64,000 bases of DNA from Lindgomyces ingoldianus (taxonomy: Eukaryota; Ascomycota; Dothideomycetes; Pleosporales; Lindgomycetaceae): NCBI RefSeq assembly GCF_010093535.1, contig NW_022985167.1, positions 1,756,861 through 1,820,860 on the forward strand, given 5' to 3'. A program made the position numbers and the translations under genes. Below the pieces are notes generated by a model. The model did no database searches and was not told the origin of the DNA. It saw only the letters and a program-made list of their open reading frames with translations. Position 1 is the stretch's first letter. Every line of letters begins with the position of its first letter. Positions 45,572-57,722 of the stretch are shown here, in pieces.

Positions 45572-47589
45572 TCATTTCATCCAAACCCAGACCCACTGAA
45601 AGAAGCTACGAAAATTCGCGGTCGTGAAGAGATTATCAGGATCATTGAGCGCAATATGGCCCCGCCGTGGCAAGCTAGTAGCAATCTGAGGAGGTGGATT
45701 CTGCAATTCTCGCGACGCACGGCGCCGCCATTGCATCGGATTCCACCCGTTCAATTTAATTTGATAGCAGATTGATATAAAACAAAACAAAACAATCTGA
45801 GGCATGTTAGCTAAACTTGGGATCCAGCTAATCGAGGCAGCAAACTTACAGGAATATAACATGCAATGAAGTCTGCTGTCTTCATCGGTGAAATGAATGT
45901 ACGCCATCCATTGAAGAGGATGAAAAGCGTACAGGCAGTGAAGGCATAACAGGCCCGCATCCATTGGCCGTGCGATTTGTAGGGATACTGAGGGCAGTTA
46001 CGGTCGTAACGCTGCCGAGTAGATGGGTCGTCTTTGTCATCGATCGTTTCGTCGTCACCACTTGCAGCTTGCTTGATACTAGAATGCGTTTAGTTAGAAA
46101 ACTGTGTTTGGCTTTGGGTATCAACACACATTTTATAAAACTCAAGAAAGGACCAGGCGATTATTCCATATACTGTCAGCATGGATATAACTACGCACCG
46201 TACCATACGCCCGAGAATCTATGTCTTCTGGTGAGCAGAAATAGAAGTTTCTGACACAGAATACGTACGAGTGCAGAATTGGTGTTGCTTCCAAGAAAGC
46301 CTAGCATCCCAAAGGCCCAGCTGAACAAGACTGCGCCAAGTGGAACACCATAATATGTCCTTTCGAGCCTCCTTCTGACCGCCTGAATCGGAGCCCAGTC
46401 GGGCCAAGCATCTTGGACGCTCGCCAGCGCGTGTAAAGTCCGCGAAGCATTGTAGATTCCATTTGCGCCAGCCGTAGAAGCCGAAAAAATAATGAACCCG
46501 TTGATAAAGTACGGCCAGACCCGCAGATGGTTCAAGACTGTAGAGATGACAAAGGCCGAGTTCTCTCCATAACCAAAGCTGATGACGTTTGTATCTTTGA
46601 TTAGTGGGTGCGTGTATGGTACGTTGAGACCAACGGTAAACGTTGCGAGGGTATATAGAGTGATGATCCGCAGTGACATTTTCCTAGTGGCAAGCTTTAC
46701 TGTCTCTTCAGACCGCAGATCTCGGTTCTCTGCAGCGGTGATGGCTACTGTCTCGAACCCAATCATTCCAAATAGACACGTTAGCATCGCTTCCCACATA
46801 CCGCCCAGCTTTCCTGCGAATCCTTCCACTACATGTCCATTAGGTAGCGTAATGTTTTGCGATCCAGCAGAGTAAGGGGCCCTGTATGTCCAGAAATGGC
46901 CCCCTCGATCGACACGTTGCCATGAGTGCAGTATTGTGTTGAGTACGATCATAAGAACGATGAAGCTCAGTTTGATCACACCGAACGCATACTCGAGCTG
47001 TCCAAAATGCCGGACTGGGAGGAGGTTAATAAGCAACAAGATGCAGAGGAATATCATTACGATGACGGTCGGGGATATGTGCGGCATCCACTCAAGGGCT
47101 GCATCGGGGTATCCGTCGGCGATGAGCTGTTCCGGTGGGTATTTGAATTGGAAGATGTGTGTTATAGCGACTAGCTCAGCAGCTATCAGGACGATCCAAG
47201 AAAACCAGTTGGCTCATCAGAACAGCGGCCAGAAAAGTTAGGGGAAATTGCGTACCACGTAATCCACCCAGCAGCATACCCTAGAGATTCATCTAAGAAC
47301 CTTCGAGGAAGCTCGAAGATGGGACCTTTAACAGGAAAGAGTGCTGTCATTTCTCCAAGACATGCAGCACTCGACCACATCACGGTGCCGGCAAGAAAGT
47401 AAGCCAAAGTTGCAAGGCCAGGTCCTGCGAGGAAAAGGGTACGCCCATTCTGCAGGAACAGCCCAATTCCAATACACTGAGAGAACGACATCATGTTGAC
47501 ATGACGTTCATTCAGGACCGGTCTAGACAGCGATTTGTTAATGTCACAATGACATATTGGTTGGATGGGTCATACTTAAGTTGATTCAT
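45572..47589 (-). CDS. Amino-acid permease (YAT/APC family)
   Basis: Six exons: 47576-47589, 47256-47522, 46269-47205, 46130-46218, 45850-46078, 45572-45796, giving 586 residues. The tiny first exon (MNQL) joins to KPVLNERHVNMMSFSQCIGI, the conserved lead into helix 1. Family motifs include GPGLATLAYFLAGTVMW, CLGEMTALFPVKGP, INLLPVRHFGQLEYAFGVIK and the central GFETVAITAAENRD. Twelve membrane segments are expected, and the hydrophilic C-terminus (LPRRGHIALNDPD) fits. It imports amino acids with protons at the plasma membrane; substrate unknown. One junction (intron 47206-47255) needs a TG rather than AG acceptor to keep homology; all others are canonical. Confidence 0.85.
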
Positions 47590-48387
47590 TGCGAAACCCG
47601 TTCGTACTGGCTAGTAGTCTGACATACCAAGGCCGTAGATGAGATCGGCGTTAAGGAAGAGGAACTTTTCGAACAGTTGAAGAAGGTTGAAAGGAAGCAA
47701 AGGGTATGGACAAGTCTCGGGACAGGTAATGTTAGCGGGATAATCCTTAGGCGCACCAACAACGCTCCGCCTCTAAAGGGCGTTGCGGCAGGCTTTGCAC
47801 GAGGTCAACGATTCGCTTCATGTTCGTCACTAGTATCTGCTGGCAATTCAGCCAGACTTCAGCCTTCGACCTTAACCACGGAAGATGCCATAAGAGGCTT
47901 GCAAATATCGAGCTACGACTCAGCAAAAGCAAGAGGGAACTATTGTCTCTGCTGTCTCTCACCGTCCAAGGTCGAAGCTACTGTTCGCTAGTAGGGATTA
48001 ATATGGCTAGGAATTAGAATCCGGCTGGACTTAGTGTCGGGCACACTGTTGATGGATGAGGGTGTACTGTACGGTGGCTACGAAGGAAGAGAGGCAAAGC
48101 GCAGGCTCGCTCGCTAGATTGTGGTTTTTTAACGCGAGAGGCGTTAACGGATGCATCGCATGTGATCAAAGGATGGTCAGCGCGGTATAACGTTGTTAAT
48201 TCGGAAAAAGCTTTCGCCGTTCCGACCGCAGCTCCAACATTGAAGAGGATTAGTAATTTGGTTCTCGAAATCTTGGCATTTTTCACTTCGATTCAACCGA
48301 TAAAAACGTTTGTTTCACCGTTCAAATTCCCCTTCAACCACTCCTACTATCCAACCATCCCTCACACTCCTCAACCCTACCACCAAA
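47590..48387. promoter_or_regulatory. Divergent promoter region, permease / BUD23
   Basis: 798 bp between start codons. CT- and CCA-rich sequence precedes BUD23. No ORF supported. Confidence 0.4.
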
Positions 48388-49230
48388 ATGTCCCGCCCCG
48401 AAAATACCCTTCCCCCCGACCTTTTCTACAACGACACCGAAGCCCTTAAATACACCACCTCATCCCGAATCCAAAAAATCCAATCCTCCATGACCCACCG
48501 CGCCCTCCAACTCCTCCAACTAAAATCCCCCTCCCTCCTCCTTGATATTGGCTGCGGCTCCGGACTCTCGGGCGAAATCCTTTCCGCCCCCTCCTCTGCC
48601 GGCACGCCCGGTGGCCCCCACATCTGGATCGGCTTGGACATCAGCAGCAGCATGCTCGGGATAGCATTAGAAAAGGAGGTGGAGGGGGATTTATTTCTGG
48701 CGGATGCGGGCCAGGGCGTTCCGTTCCGCGCAGGCACATTCGACGCCGCCATCTCAATCTCCGCAATCCAATGGCTCTGCAACGCCGAATCGTCCTCCGA
48801 GTCCGCCTCTGGCCGTCTCTCCCGCTTCTTCAACGGCCTGTACGCTAGTTTACGCCGCGGCGGACGGGCCGTGTGTCAGTTCTACCCCAAGAACGACACG
48901 CAGAAGACCATGGTGAGTTCGGCGGCGGTGCGCGCCGGTTTTGGCGCGGGGTTGCTGGAAGATGATCCGGGCACGAAGAATGCGAAAACATATCTCGTGC
49001 TGACGGTTGGCGGGGGGGAGTTGGATGGGGATATTACGGGGGTGGTGAGGGGGATGGAGGGCGTGGATGTTATGGATCAGCGGAGGAAGGTGAAGGGGAG
49101 GAAGAGAGGGGAGGAGATACAGGGGAGTAAGAAGTGGATTATTAGGAAGAAGGAGCAGATGGAGAGGAAGGGAAAGGTGGTGAAGGCGAATTCGAAGTAT
49201 ACGGGGAGGAAGAGGAGAATTGCTTTCTGA
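48388..49230 (+). CDS. BUD23: 18S rRNA (guanine-N7)-methyltransferase Bud23
   Basis: Intronless, 280 residues. The start MSRPENTLPPDLFYND matches the family N-terminus, with a good AAAATG context; the frame extends 26 codons upstream but reads as leader. Class-I SAM-methyltransferase motifs are clear: LLLDIGCGSGLSGE (motif I), IGLDIS (motif II) and GTFDAAISISAIQWLCN. The C-terminus is very basic (KKWIIRKKEQMERKGK, KYTGRKRRIAF), as in the Bud23/WBSCR22 family. It methylates N7 of a guanine in the 3' part of 18S rRNA during 40S maturation, working with Trm112. Confidence 0.96.
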   Translation: MSRPENTLPPDLFYNDTEALKYTTSSRIQKIQSSMTHRALQLLQLKSPSLLLDIGCGSGLSGEILSAPSSAGTPGGPHIWIGLDISSSMLGIALEKEVEGDLFLADAGQGVPFRAGTFDAAISISAIQWLCNAESSSESASGRLSRFFNGLYASLRRGGRAVCQFYPKNDTQKTMVSSAAVRAGFGAGLLEDDPGTKNAKTYLVLTVGGGELDGDITGVVRGMEGVDVMDQRRKVKGRKRGEEIQGSKKWIIRKKEQMERKGKVVKANSKYTGRKRRIAF

Positions 49231-49455
49231 TCCCCTTGCCTATCTTGGGATTCATGATTACGACGGTATGCATGCATAGCGAGGTGTTGATCCGGCGTTC
49301 ATAAGGTATAGGAAGGTCCATTTATGCATGCTCTATACCACTAAAAGTACAGCTCTAACCACATCTAGCCGAAGTAGTTGTACAAACACAACCTATCAAA
49401 CCATTGAAAGACCAAAGACCGCAACTTCCAAGTATTCAAAGCGCACCTAAGAAAT

Positions 49456-50817
49456 TCATACCTTTTCCATCTGGTCTAAAATTGCCCTCGTAAATTCGTG
49501 AGTTGTGGAGCTACCACCCATGTCTCGAGTGCGGACCTTGCCGTCCGCGATGACCTTGTAGACGGATTGCGAAATTCGGTTGGCATGGTCATCCAGGCCA
49601 ATGTGTCGCAGGAGCATGGCAGCGGAAAGGATCAATGCAGTAGGGTTGGCTTGATCCTTGCCCTTGATGTCTAGGCCGACGTGACGACATCCGGGTTCGA
49701 AAACGGCGACGTTGCGGCCCATGTTGCACCCAGGAACAATACCAGGTCCACCGACCAGACCAGCACCAATGTTAGAAAGGATACCGCCGTAAAGATTGGG
49801 CATGACCATGACGTCGAACTGCTGCGGTCTCGACACGCACTGCATGGAGGCGTTATCGACAATCATGTCATTGGTTTCCAGAGTTGGATATTCCTCGGCG
49901 ACTTTCTTGAAGGTGTTGCGGAAGAGACCATCAGCGAGCTTCATAATGTTTGCCTTGTGAATGCAGGTAACCTTCTTCCTGGCATTGGCCAAAGCGAAAG
50001 CGAAGGCAAATTTGGCGATACGCTCTGACTTGGCGCGGGTGATGATCTTGAGGGACTCGACCACTCCACTCACAGACTGGTGTTCCAGGCCTGAGTATTC
50101 ACCCTCAGTGTTTTCTCGGATAATGCAGAGGTCGATGTTCTTGTGGCGCGTCTCGTAGCCGGGGATATTCTTGATAAGAACGATGGAGGCATAGATGTCG
50201 AGTTCCTGGCGAAGGGCGACGTTGAAGGACTGGTGGCCGGAGCGCTCGACGGGGGTGTGCAAGATACCCTTCAGACCCAGCTTGTTGCGCTTGAGGGAGG
50301 CAATAGATTCGCGGAAGAGCTCCTCGGAGTGCTTGGACCCGGTCTCCATACCAGACACATCGACCTGCTCCCACTCGACCGGCACATTGTCGGCCTTAAA
50401 GATATCGCGGACGGAATTGGACACCTCGGCACCGATACCGTCACCTGCCGTGTGTTCAATACCAAGTCATAGCTGTAGGCGCTTATCGCTGCGTACCAGG
50501 AATCAGGGTAACGGTGTATTTGCCGCCGAACTTTGTGGGCTTGAAGATGTCCTGCTGGACCGTCGCCATTGCTGTAGACAAGTCAGAAACCCGGGCAGTC
50601 TGCCGCCGTATGGGGAGCTATAGAGGGGGGGGGGCGAGCATACACCGTGTGGCCATGGAAGGGCCAGTAGCCCATCGTGAGACAGGCCTGGCGCCCCGCA
50701 GGAGGGTCTAGACGATGTCGACGCGTTAGCTCATGGACTGCCCTCGTTGGAGGCTCAATTGGGAGCGCAAAGATAGGGCCTTACCTGCGCCGTCTTCTGG
50801 GAGCTCATCGACAGCAT
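49456..50817 (-). CDS. IDH1: Mitochondrial NAD-isocitrate dehydrogenase subunit 1
   Basis: Four exons: 50785-50817, 50644-50707, 50497-50571, 49456-50444, giving 386 residues. Exons one and two encode a mitochondrial presequence (MLSMSSQKTAQTLLRGARPV). Mature sequence starts near DIFKPTKFGGKYTVTLIPGDGIG, the dinucleotide-fold start of beta-decarboxylating dehydrogenases. Diagnostic stretches include IIRENTEGEYSGLEH and the C-terminal NPTALILSAAMLLRHIGL. The subunit, regulatory in yeast, forms an octamer with Idh2 that oxidises isocitrate to 2-oxoglutarate in the TCA cycle. Introns are 77, 72 and 52 bp. The ATG context and in-frame joins support the model. Confidence 0.95.
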
Positions 50818-51716
50818 GGTGGTGGTGAGCGGCAGAGCGGACGTGTCGGTTGTGAGGGATTTGAGGCAGAGAAAACAAGTTAGCAGCTGAGGTCGTTGCC
50901 GAAAAAGCAAAGCCGGTCCTTGGCACCATGACGGCACGGCACCATGCCAATCTGGTCATTCTCCGAAGCTTATTCCACCTTGCGTCGCGAACCTACCTCA
51001 ATTTCTGGAGCAAAAAATTTTCTGCCAAATTGCACTCACTTTCTCAATCGTCTGTATTGCTGCTATGTGTCCACTCGACTTCGAGAGTGTCTTTCCTGGA
51101 GTTCTGCTTGATTCGTACGCACGCATCTTGCCTTCTTCTCCCCGTGAATTCCGTTGACGTCTTGCTTGCCAGCCTGTTGATCGCTTTTGTGGCATTCGCA
51201 AATTCCATCAGACCAAAGCCAAACTGACGGGTGTGCTTGATGGATTTAGTAAGGAGCTCGATAGTACCTATAGTCGAAAAGCCTCTATCCCCTCGGCCCT
51301 CCTTTCTATCTTCTCCCGGTCGCTTTCTATTTCATTTTTATCTTCAACTGTTAAATGATCTTTTTAGCTGTCCAGAAAGATGCAAGTCAAACAATTTTCA
51401 ATGACATCATTCAACTGTCTTTACCTCTTTTGATGCCAAAGTTCCAGCCATCTCTTGGCATCGTAGTCTTTTCTTGTACAGATACCACCCAATAGCAAAA
51501 TATGCCTCTTCTAGAACCTGCCGCTACCCGGGAATTCGTAAGAGTGCTTCCCATCTGGTATTTGGGTCTGCGATACCTCTCCATTGGAGTTGGAGTAACC
51601 CCAGGTCACGGCAGTTGTCGATCGTGGGGTAATGCGGAATTAGCCCCGCCCGGTGTACACCTATATCAAGGCCTCCTACATTCCTCATTGTCGACCTCAT
51701 CTTCTTTCATGCCGTT
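50818..51716. promoter_or_regulatory. Divergent promoter region, IDH1 / dehydrogenase
   Basis: 899 bp with CT-rich stretches. Short open frames (for example 50928-51227) have no supporting features. Confidence 0.4.
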
Positions 51717-52761
51717 ATGGAGCTGCCAACTGTTGGTTATATCGGTCTAGGCAACGCCGGATACCCCATGGCAGCTTGCCTTGGCAAGAAGGGATATCGA
51801 CTTGTCGTTCGTGACGCGGATCTAGCCCGAGGCATCAAATTTGTTGAAGAGTATCCGAAGTGCAGGGTGGCTAGCTCGGCAGCAGCGGACTTCAAAGACT
51901 GCGACGTGGTTATCACGATGTTGCCGAATGGGAAAGTGGTCAAAGATGTGTTGCTAGGAGATCATGGCATTGCTCACCATTTGAAACCAGGCACGGTTTC
52001 CCTTTCCCTTCTGCAGGAATATAGCCGCTCAGTAATTGCTAGGCTCTGTTGTCATCGATACCAGCTCGTCATCACCTTTCGATACCCGTGAACTTGGAGC
52101 AGAGCTTAGCAAGTTTTCGGTGGATCTCGTCGATTCCCCAATCACTCAGGAGAAACTCCACGCGATTGATACCGGAGGTGCAACATTGATGGTCGGATCC
52201 GACTCACCGAAAGCCCTCGAGAAGGTATTACCAATTCTCAAGAACATGAGCTCACATGTCTTCCCGATGGGTGGTCTGGGAGCTGGACACACAATGAAGA
52301 CATTGAACAATTACGTCAGCGTCGGTAGTATAATAGCATTATGCGATGCTCTAGTACGATATCCCGAATTAACCAACCTCTACCCCCAATCCCTCATCTA
52401 ACACACTTAGGTCACCGGCCAAAAGCTCGGCCTCGACCCCCAAACTATGATCGACGTCATGAATGTAGGAACAGGCATCAACTTCTCTACCGCGAACTCA
52501 ATGAAAAATCTCAAATCTTACGACTCGGGCTACCAACTCGAGCTTCTGGTTAAGGATGTTAAGATTGCGAAAGAGGTGATTGAGAGGTCGGGTTTTCATT
52601 CTGATCTGCCGCAACTGGCTTTGGAATATTTGGAAGAGTCTATGGAAGTTGTGGATAAGGGTGCTTGCCATTCTGAGTGTTTGAAAGGGTGGGAGAAGAG
52701 AGCTGGGGTGGAGATTAAGAAAACAGAGAGGGAAGATGGACGAGGCATGAATGGGAAGTGA
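51717..52761 (+). CDS. 3-hydroxyisobutyrate-dehydrogenase-like NAD(P) oxidoreductase
   Basis: Three exons: 51717-51990, 52043-52353, 52411-52761, 311 residues. The N-terminal Rossmann motif GYIGLGNAGYPMA, the substrate-binding IDTSSSSP and the catalytic lysine in GAGHTMKTLNNYV identify the beta-hydroxyacid dehydrogenase family. It ends with the all-alpha domain (LGLDPQTMIDVMNVGTGINF). Substrate cannot be named; 3-hydroxyisobutyrate (valine breakdown) is one possibility. There is no clear mitochondrial presequence. The first intron gives the expected LKPGSVVIDTSSSSP only with a GC donor (GCACGG); the second is canonical. Confidence 0.85.
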
Positions 52762-52973
52762 AGGAGCAATCACTGTCAATGGTCGCATGTAGTTCCTCGG
52801 CTATATGGCCCCGAATGAAATAATTTCAAGTACATCGAATTCCCACCATTGGGTAACCGAGTGCTGCGAGCGTACCCACGTGAATGCGCATTTTCGTGTT
52901 TACCTGCTTGGCGGGGGGTCCTTCCCAAGCCATGACCCTCAAGCACCACAAAATTTCAAACACCACAACATTC

Positions 52974-53770
52974 ATGACCATGGAGGAACCTGAACTGACT
53001 CCCGAAGAACGCCTCTCACTCAAACTCGACAGCGTCGCCTGCGCAGGTTGGCCCGCTCTGCCCCACCGTCCCGAACACCCCGCTGACGGCTAGGTCTCGC
53101 AGCCGCCGAATCCTTCATCGACGCTTACTACGAAACCCTTAAGACGAATCGCAACGGCATCGGGGCCTTCTACTGTCCAAGGGCTGTCGCACCCGATGGC
53201 GTCGCTACCCCATCGATTGTCTGGAATGGCGAAACCTATGAAGACGGCGACGCGCTGCAGCATTTCTTTCAAGGTGTAACGTACACGCATTTCCAAATCG
53301 AGGACCTAGACGCGAATACTCTCAACCCGACGTTTCTGCCGGCGAACGATATCCAGGGGGGGTCTTGCAACGCTAGTAACGATCTAGAGAGGAGGATGTC
53401 ATTTATAGTCGTGGTAACAGGGTCGGTTCGGCTGGAGGAACAATTGAAGGGTCCGTTGCGAGAGTTTGCGGAGAGCTTTGTGCTGGTGCCGAATCCCGCA
53501 AAACTCGCTTTGTCGCCGGGACAGACAAGCAAGCATATACCGTTTGAGGGAGGATGGGACAAGCAGTGGTTGATACAGACTCAGAACTTCACCTTCACAG
53601 AGTGGGCGCAGGATGAGCTGGGCGACTTTGTGAGAGACGCGCCGACGCAGCCGGTATCGGGGAAGGCTGGAGGTGGAGGGAAGCCGGTGTTCGGGCGCAA
53701 CAGGGGCCCGTTCAACGCCTTTGCTGCTGCTGGTCTGTTGGGGAAGGGGAAGGGGAAAGCACTTGCGTGA
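52974..53770 (+). CDS. MTR2: NTF2-like mRNA export factor Mtr2
   Basis: Two exons: 52974-53046 and 53094-53770 (47-bp intron), 249 residues. A start six bases downstream (52980) is equally good. The N-terminus MTMEEPELTPEERLSLKL leads into LAAAESFIDAYYETLKTNR and SIVWNGETYEDGDALQHFFQ, the NTF2-like fold, then MSFIVVVTGSVRLEEQLKG and the closing WLIQTQNFTFTEWAQDE. Mtr2 is the small partner that binds Mex67 and carries mRNA and pre-60S subunits through the nuclear pore. The Gly/Ala-rich tail is extra. Assignment rests on overall pattern, not a catalytic motif. Confidence 0.8.
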
Positions 53771-54517
53771 TCATGTGCCGCTGAGGATCGAGAAACAAGG
53801 ATTGGCTAAGTGGCCACAAGTTTGGGTGATATTAGGTACGTCGAGGTTGGATTGGATATACGTTTGTCCAGTAAGTGGTGTGCGTCGTTGATTTCGACTC
53901 TATCTAACAAAACCTAAGTTGTGTTGTTGACGCTTTTAATGTTTGGTTCGTGAAATTGGTCAACTTCTACGGGCGGAAACTAATCAAATGAGCCCTTCGA
54001 TATTTGCTCCGCTACTTTAAATAACTGAAGACCTAGGCGTACTTCACTTCTTAGTGTCGCTCGCCATTGTCTCTTTTACACCGCCTACCTACTGTTCACA
54101 AAACGGCGGAGATGCTTCCTGGCTGGCTAGATCAAACTTTCTACCTATTTTCACCTCATGGACTATCTCACTATTTGCGCTCACTTCATTGTCTGCCTTT
54201 TCTGGCCTCTTCCTGACCATCACCCCTTTCGCTGAGTCCTCACTGCAGCTCCTACGCTTGCGGTGGTTGCCTTGGCGACATTAACCTTGATCATTCCAAG
54301 CAAGGCCCATATTATTGATATTGAGGGTGGACGCATTGCCACACTCACTTTTTAGACCCTTCCTTCTGAGACACCACAAATTTTCTCCGACACCCTCGGC
54401 GGTTCTCTGCACCACCAGGATACAAGTTTACACATACATCTCTGATATGAGGTGCTCTGTAACGATTCTTAAAGTAGTTGACTATTTTAGCAGTTCTTTC
54501 CCCAGACGTCACCTAAT
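53771..54517. other. Intergenic region between co-directional genes
   Basis: It holds the MTR2 3' end and the promoter of the next gene. No supported ORF. Confidence 0.4.
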
Positions 54518-56859
54518 ATGAAGGTCCATGAGAAGGGCTCAGATCGGAAGGCGGAGGTTGAATTCTGGGTCCTCGGCGGCGTCTCGCCATGTGACGAGTA
54601 TGGCGAACACATCGCAGGTGATGGCGCTATCTGCTGCTTCGTACCGGTCGAAGCCAACCAGAGGATCAAGTTGTACACACACTTTGCCGGCACAGTGAGT
54701 CTGAAAGGTCAGAAGTTCCACACTATTGTTAACTCTATTGTAGACTATGAAACTGCAGCACGACGTCTTGGTCGATGGAATTCTTCGCCAAACCAAGATC
54801 GACAAGTCAACTTCCGTCAAGAAGAAGAACTATCATTCTGATATCACCAAATTCCGCTTCCAGTACGACAAGGAGGTTAAAGAGACTGAAATTATGGCCA
54901 CTAAGATTGATTCTAACGTCAATCTAGTGGAGGGTGAGGAGGAGATTTTCGGCATGATCGAAGTGCGAATCTCGGTCTTGCGCCGATTCGGACAGGAATA
55001 CTCCCTCCGTGACATCGCCTTGTACCCGGATGATCCAGAAGATGGTCATGAGGAGACCGAGGAGGCTGGATATACCAAGATTGCTCCCCAGTTCCGCATC
55101 ACGCATGATAAGAACGTTCCTTTCATGAATCGCCGCAGCGCGAGAGAGAAGTTTAAGCAGTGCAAAGATCAGCGCCCTGGAAAGGAGCCCTGGGCCGTGT
55201 TTCGATACTACTATAGGACGCTTCGTACGTTTTTAACCTGATCTGGACGGCTGTTTTGCTAACAAGAGTTCATAGAGTCAATCCTCGACGCTAATCTCCA
55301 CGTCAGCACCTCTGAGGAGACCAATGTCAAAGGCGAGACTCGGGCACTCGACATTGAAGAGGTTCCTCTGCTGAAGATTGGAGACACACCCGGTAAGTCT
55401 GAAGCCGAAAATGATGGTAGATCGACCCGTCAGTCTACGCCGGGCAACAACTGGCCAGACACTCCCGCCAAAGGTGCAAATGCTAAGCTAGGTCGCCCAG
55501 TAAGTGAAAAGAAGTCCCCACTCCTTCACTTCCCAGTCTCTGCTTTCGCTGCTGTCTTTCGCCACCAACCCCATGCCACTGGGAAATATAAGCACCGCCT
55601 ACCTCAACTCTCTTCTAGCTAACTTCTCAACTCCCTAGCCCATGATGAGACCTTCACATAGAGTGCCAGCCAAGCCTTCTAATTCCGTACTGTCTTCAAG
55701 TGAGGAGTGGGTATTGAAGGAAATTTCGACTCCTGACCTAGCTGTCGAACCGGTAGAGACGACCGAGCAGGATCAAGCGCACCAGCCAGATCTATTACCC
55801 GGATCCCCTCACTCAGACTCGACTCAATCTACAGCGCCAATGGCTCCCCCAATGGGTCAATTAGTAAATCACCCTAGCGTGGACATCTACGGCGACATTA
55901 ATGGCACTATGGGTGGCGACGAGTCTATCGAGATTTCCGCTGGTAAGGATACTAGTGGCAAGGGGGAGAAGACTACAGGAGCGAAACGGGCTTCTAGCAA
56001 GCAATCTGATTTCCAGATTGAAGAACTGGCCGATAATAAAGGTGAACAGGTCGGCGCCACTTCTGTTATTGATCCGAAGCCGGGCTTGAAGGCAGGTGAT
56101 GGGATTCAGGACGAGGGTAAGGATAAGGATAAGGATAAGCATGACGGTGAGGTATGTGGCTGGGGCATGGAAGTCTTGACGTCCGTTTATGAGCCTCCCT
56201 CGCAGAAAGCCGCTACCACCGAGACAGCGAACAAGTCGAATTGCGCCTCTGCCAATGACCTTGCCGAGATTGATTCCACGGATGACAACTTCGTTATGCA
56301 AAACAGTAATGGGACTAAGGTCATCAATAACGCCGACATAAATTCTACCGAGTATACAACCACCGTCAAGCCAGCTCATCCATCATCCCCCCTCAAAAGG
56401 AGAATTCTCAAGCGTCCAACTCCTGTCAACCCCACCCCTTCCACCGCCACTCCCACCCTCCAGTCAACCAAACGCAACACCTCTGCCGAAATCTCGCCCT
56501 CAACCTCCCCAACCCTCAAACGCGCAAAACTCTTGTCAACCTCCTACCGCACTCCCGCACCACGAATCAACGCCTCTCCCGTCCTGTCGAGAAATATCCC
56601 CCCAGAAACCGCCTCCCTGGAGCGGCAACTCGCCGAAGCTCGGAAGGCGCGCGACAAGGCGAAATCCGATCGGAAGAAACTGGCGGAGAAGCAGGCGTTG
56701 GTGGAGCAGAAGCTAGGACCGTATCAACAGCAGCTTCAGCTGGAGCTGGAACAGGTGAGGAAGGAGATGGAGGAGGAGGAGAGGGGGAAGGTGGAGGATG
56801 AGAGGAGGTTGAGGGAGAGTTTGGGGACGCTGAGGGAGTTTGAGATGGGAAGGTTCTAA
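54518..56859 (+). CDS. Uncharacterised filamentous-fungal protein, 700 residues
   Basis: Four exons: 54518-54694, 54744-55224, 55276-55499, 55639-56859; introns are 49, 51 and 139 bp with canonical ends and all joins in frame. The N-terminal 230 residues look folded (VEFWVLGGVSP, FVPVEANQRIKLYTHF, KEPWAVFRYYYRTLQSIL). This resembles, loosely, a domain of unknown function found in many ascomycete proteins. The remainder is disordered, rich in Asp, Ser, Thr and Pro, with an ERQLAEARKARDKAKSDRKK coiled coil near the C-terminus. No enzyme motif, membrane segment or signal peptide. Possibly a nuclear or chromatin-associated protein, but this is a guess. Confidence 0.75.
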
Positions 56860-57722
56860 GGATGGGACGGGGATGGGGCGTAAAGCAGGAGTGGGTGGTG
56901 GAGTATGGGGAGCGACGTTACACGACTTCTCACGACTCTAGCTCTATCTCGACAATCGATGGGAAAGTGGGACTGTGGAAGTGTAGCAGTATTCTCGACT
57001 CGGTTTTCATCAAACATGCATGCATAGCCACCGGCCGTGGAACGATTGCACTAGCACAAGCTGAGCACTCTAACCTAGAGCCCCTGGAATTCCCTTCCTT
57101 ATCTTTCCATGGCAGGCGGACATGGTTCGGTTCAGTGTTTCTATGACCCAGAAGGTCATTGACCCCCTTGGCGACTCTAACACCCTTTTCTTCATCTGCG
57201 ATTCCTTTAAGCCAGCGGATCTCCACTCCGCAATTTATTCCATTCCCTCTTGAAGGGCTTGATACAGTTTTGGTTGACCGGTTTTAATTCAGAGATTAGT
57301 TTCGTGTGCTAGTGGCAGGACTCTCCGGGTTCTACACAGCAGCTTACTTAACATGCTCTTTCTCTTGACTGCTTCGGCTTTTGCTCCTAGGGGCAGGTTG
57401 GGCTTATGAAGGTGTTTAATGGCGTGTATGGTATCAGATTTAGACGGACAGTGGCTGAGGTTTCAATGCCATCCCTCAGAAATCCACACCTTCACCAGCA
57501 TATTATTCAAATAATCTGACCTATGGTCGGAATGCGTACATTGTTTAAGCGAGCTACAAAGTGCGAATGGGTATCAATTTCTTAACCTGGGTTTACAAGA
57601 GAACAGAATCACAGGGTGTAGAGAAGGATCTCGGGGAAAATATCGTAGGTGCAGGTGGGGAGGCCGGCCAAAGAGCCCTCCTTCGCAGAGATAATCAGAA
57701 CTTTCCTGAGAGCTTCCAAAAA
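56860..57722. other. Intergenic region between convergent genes
   Basis: No supported gene or repeat. Confidence 0.45.
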
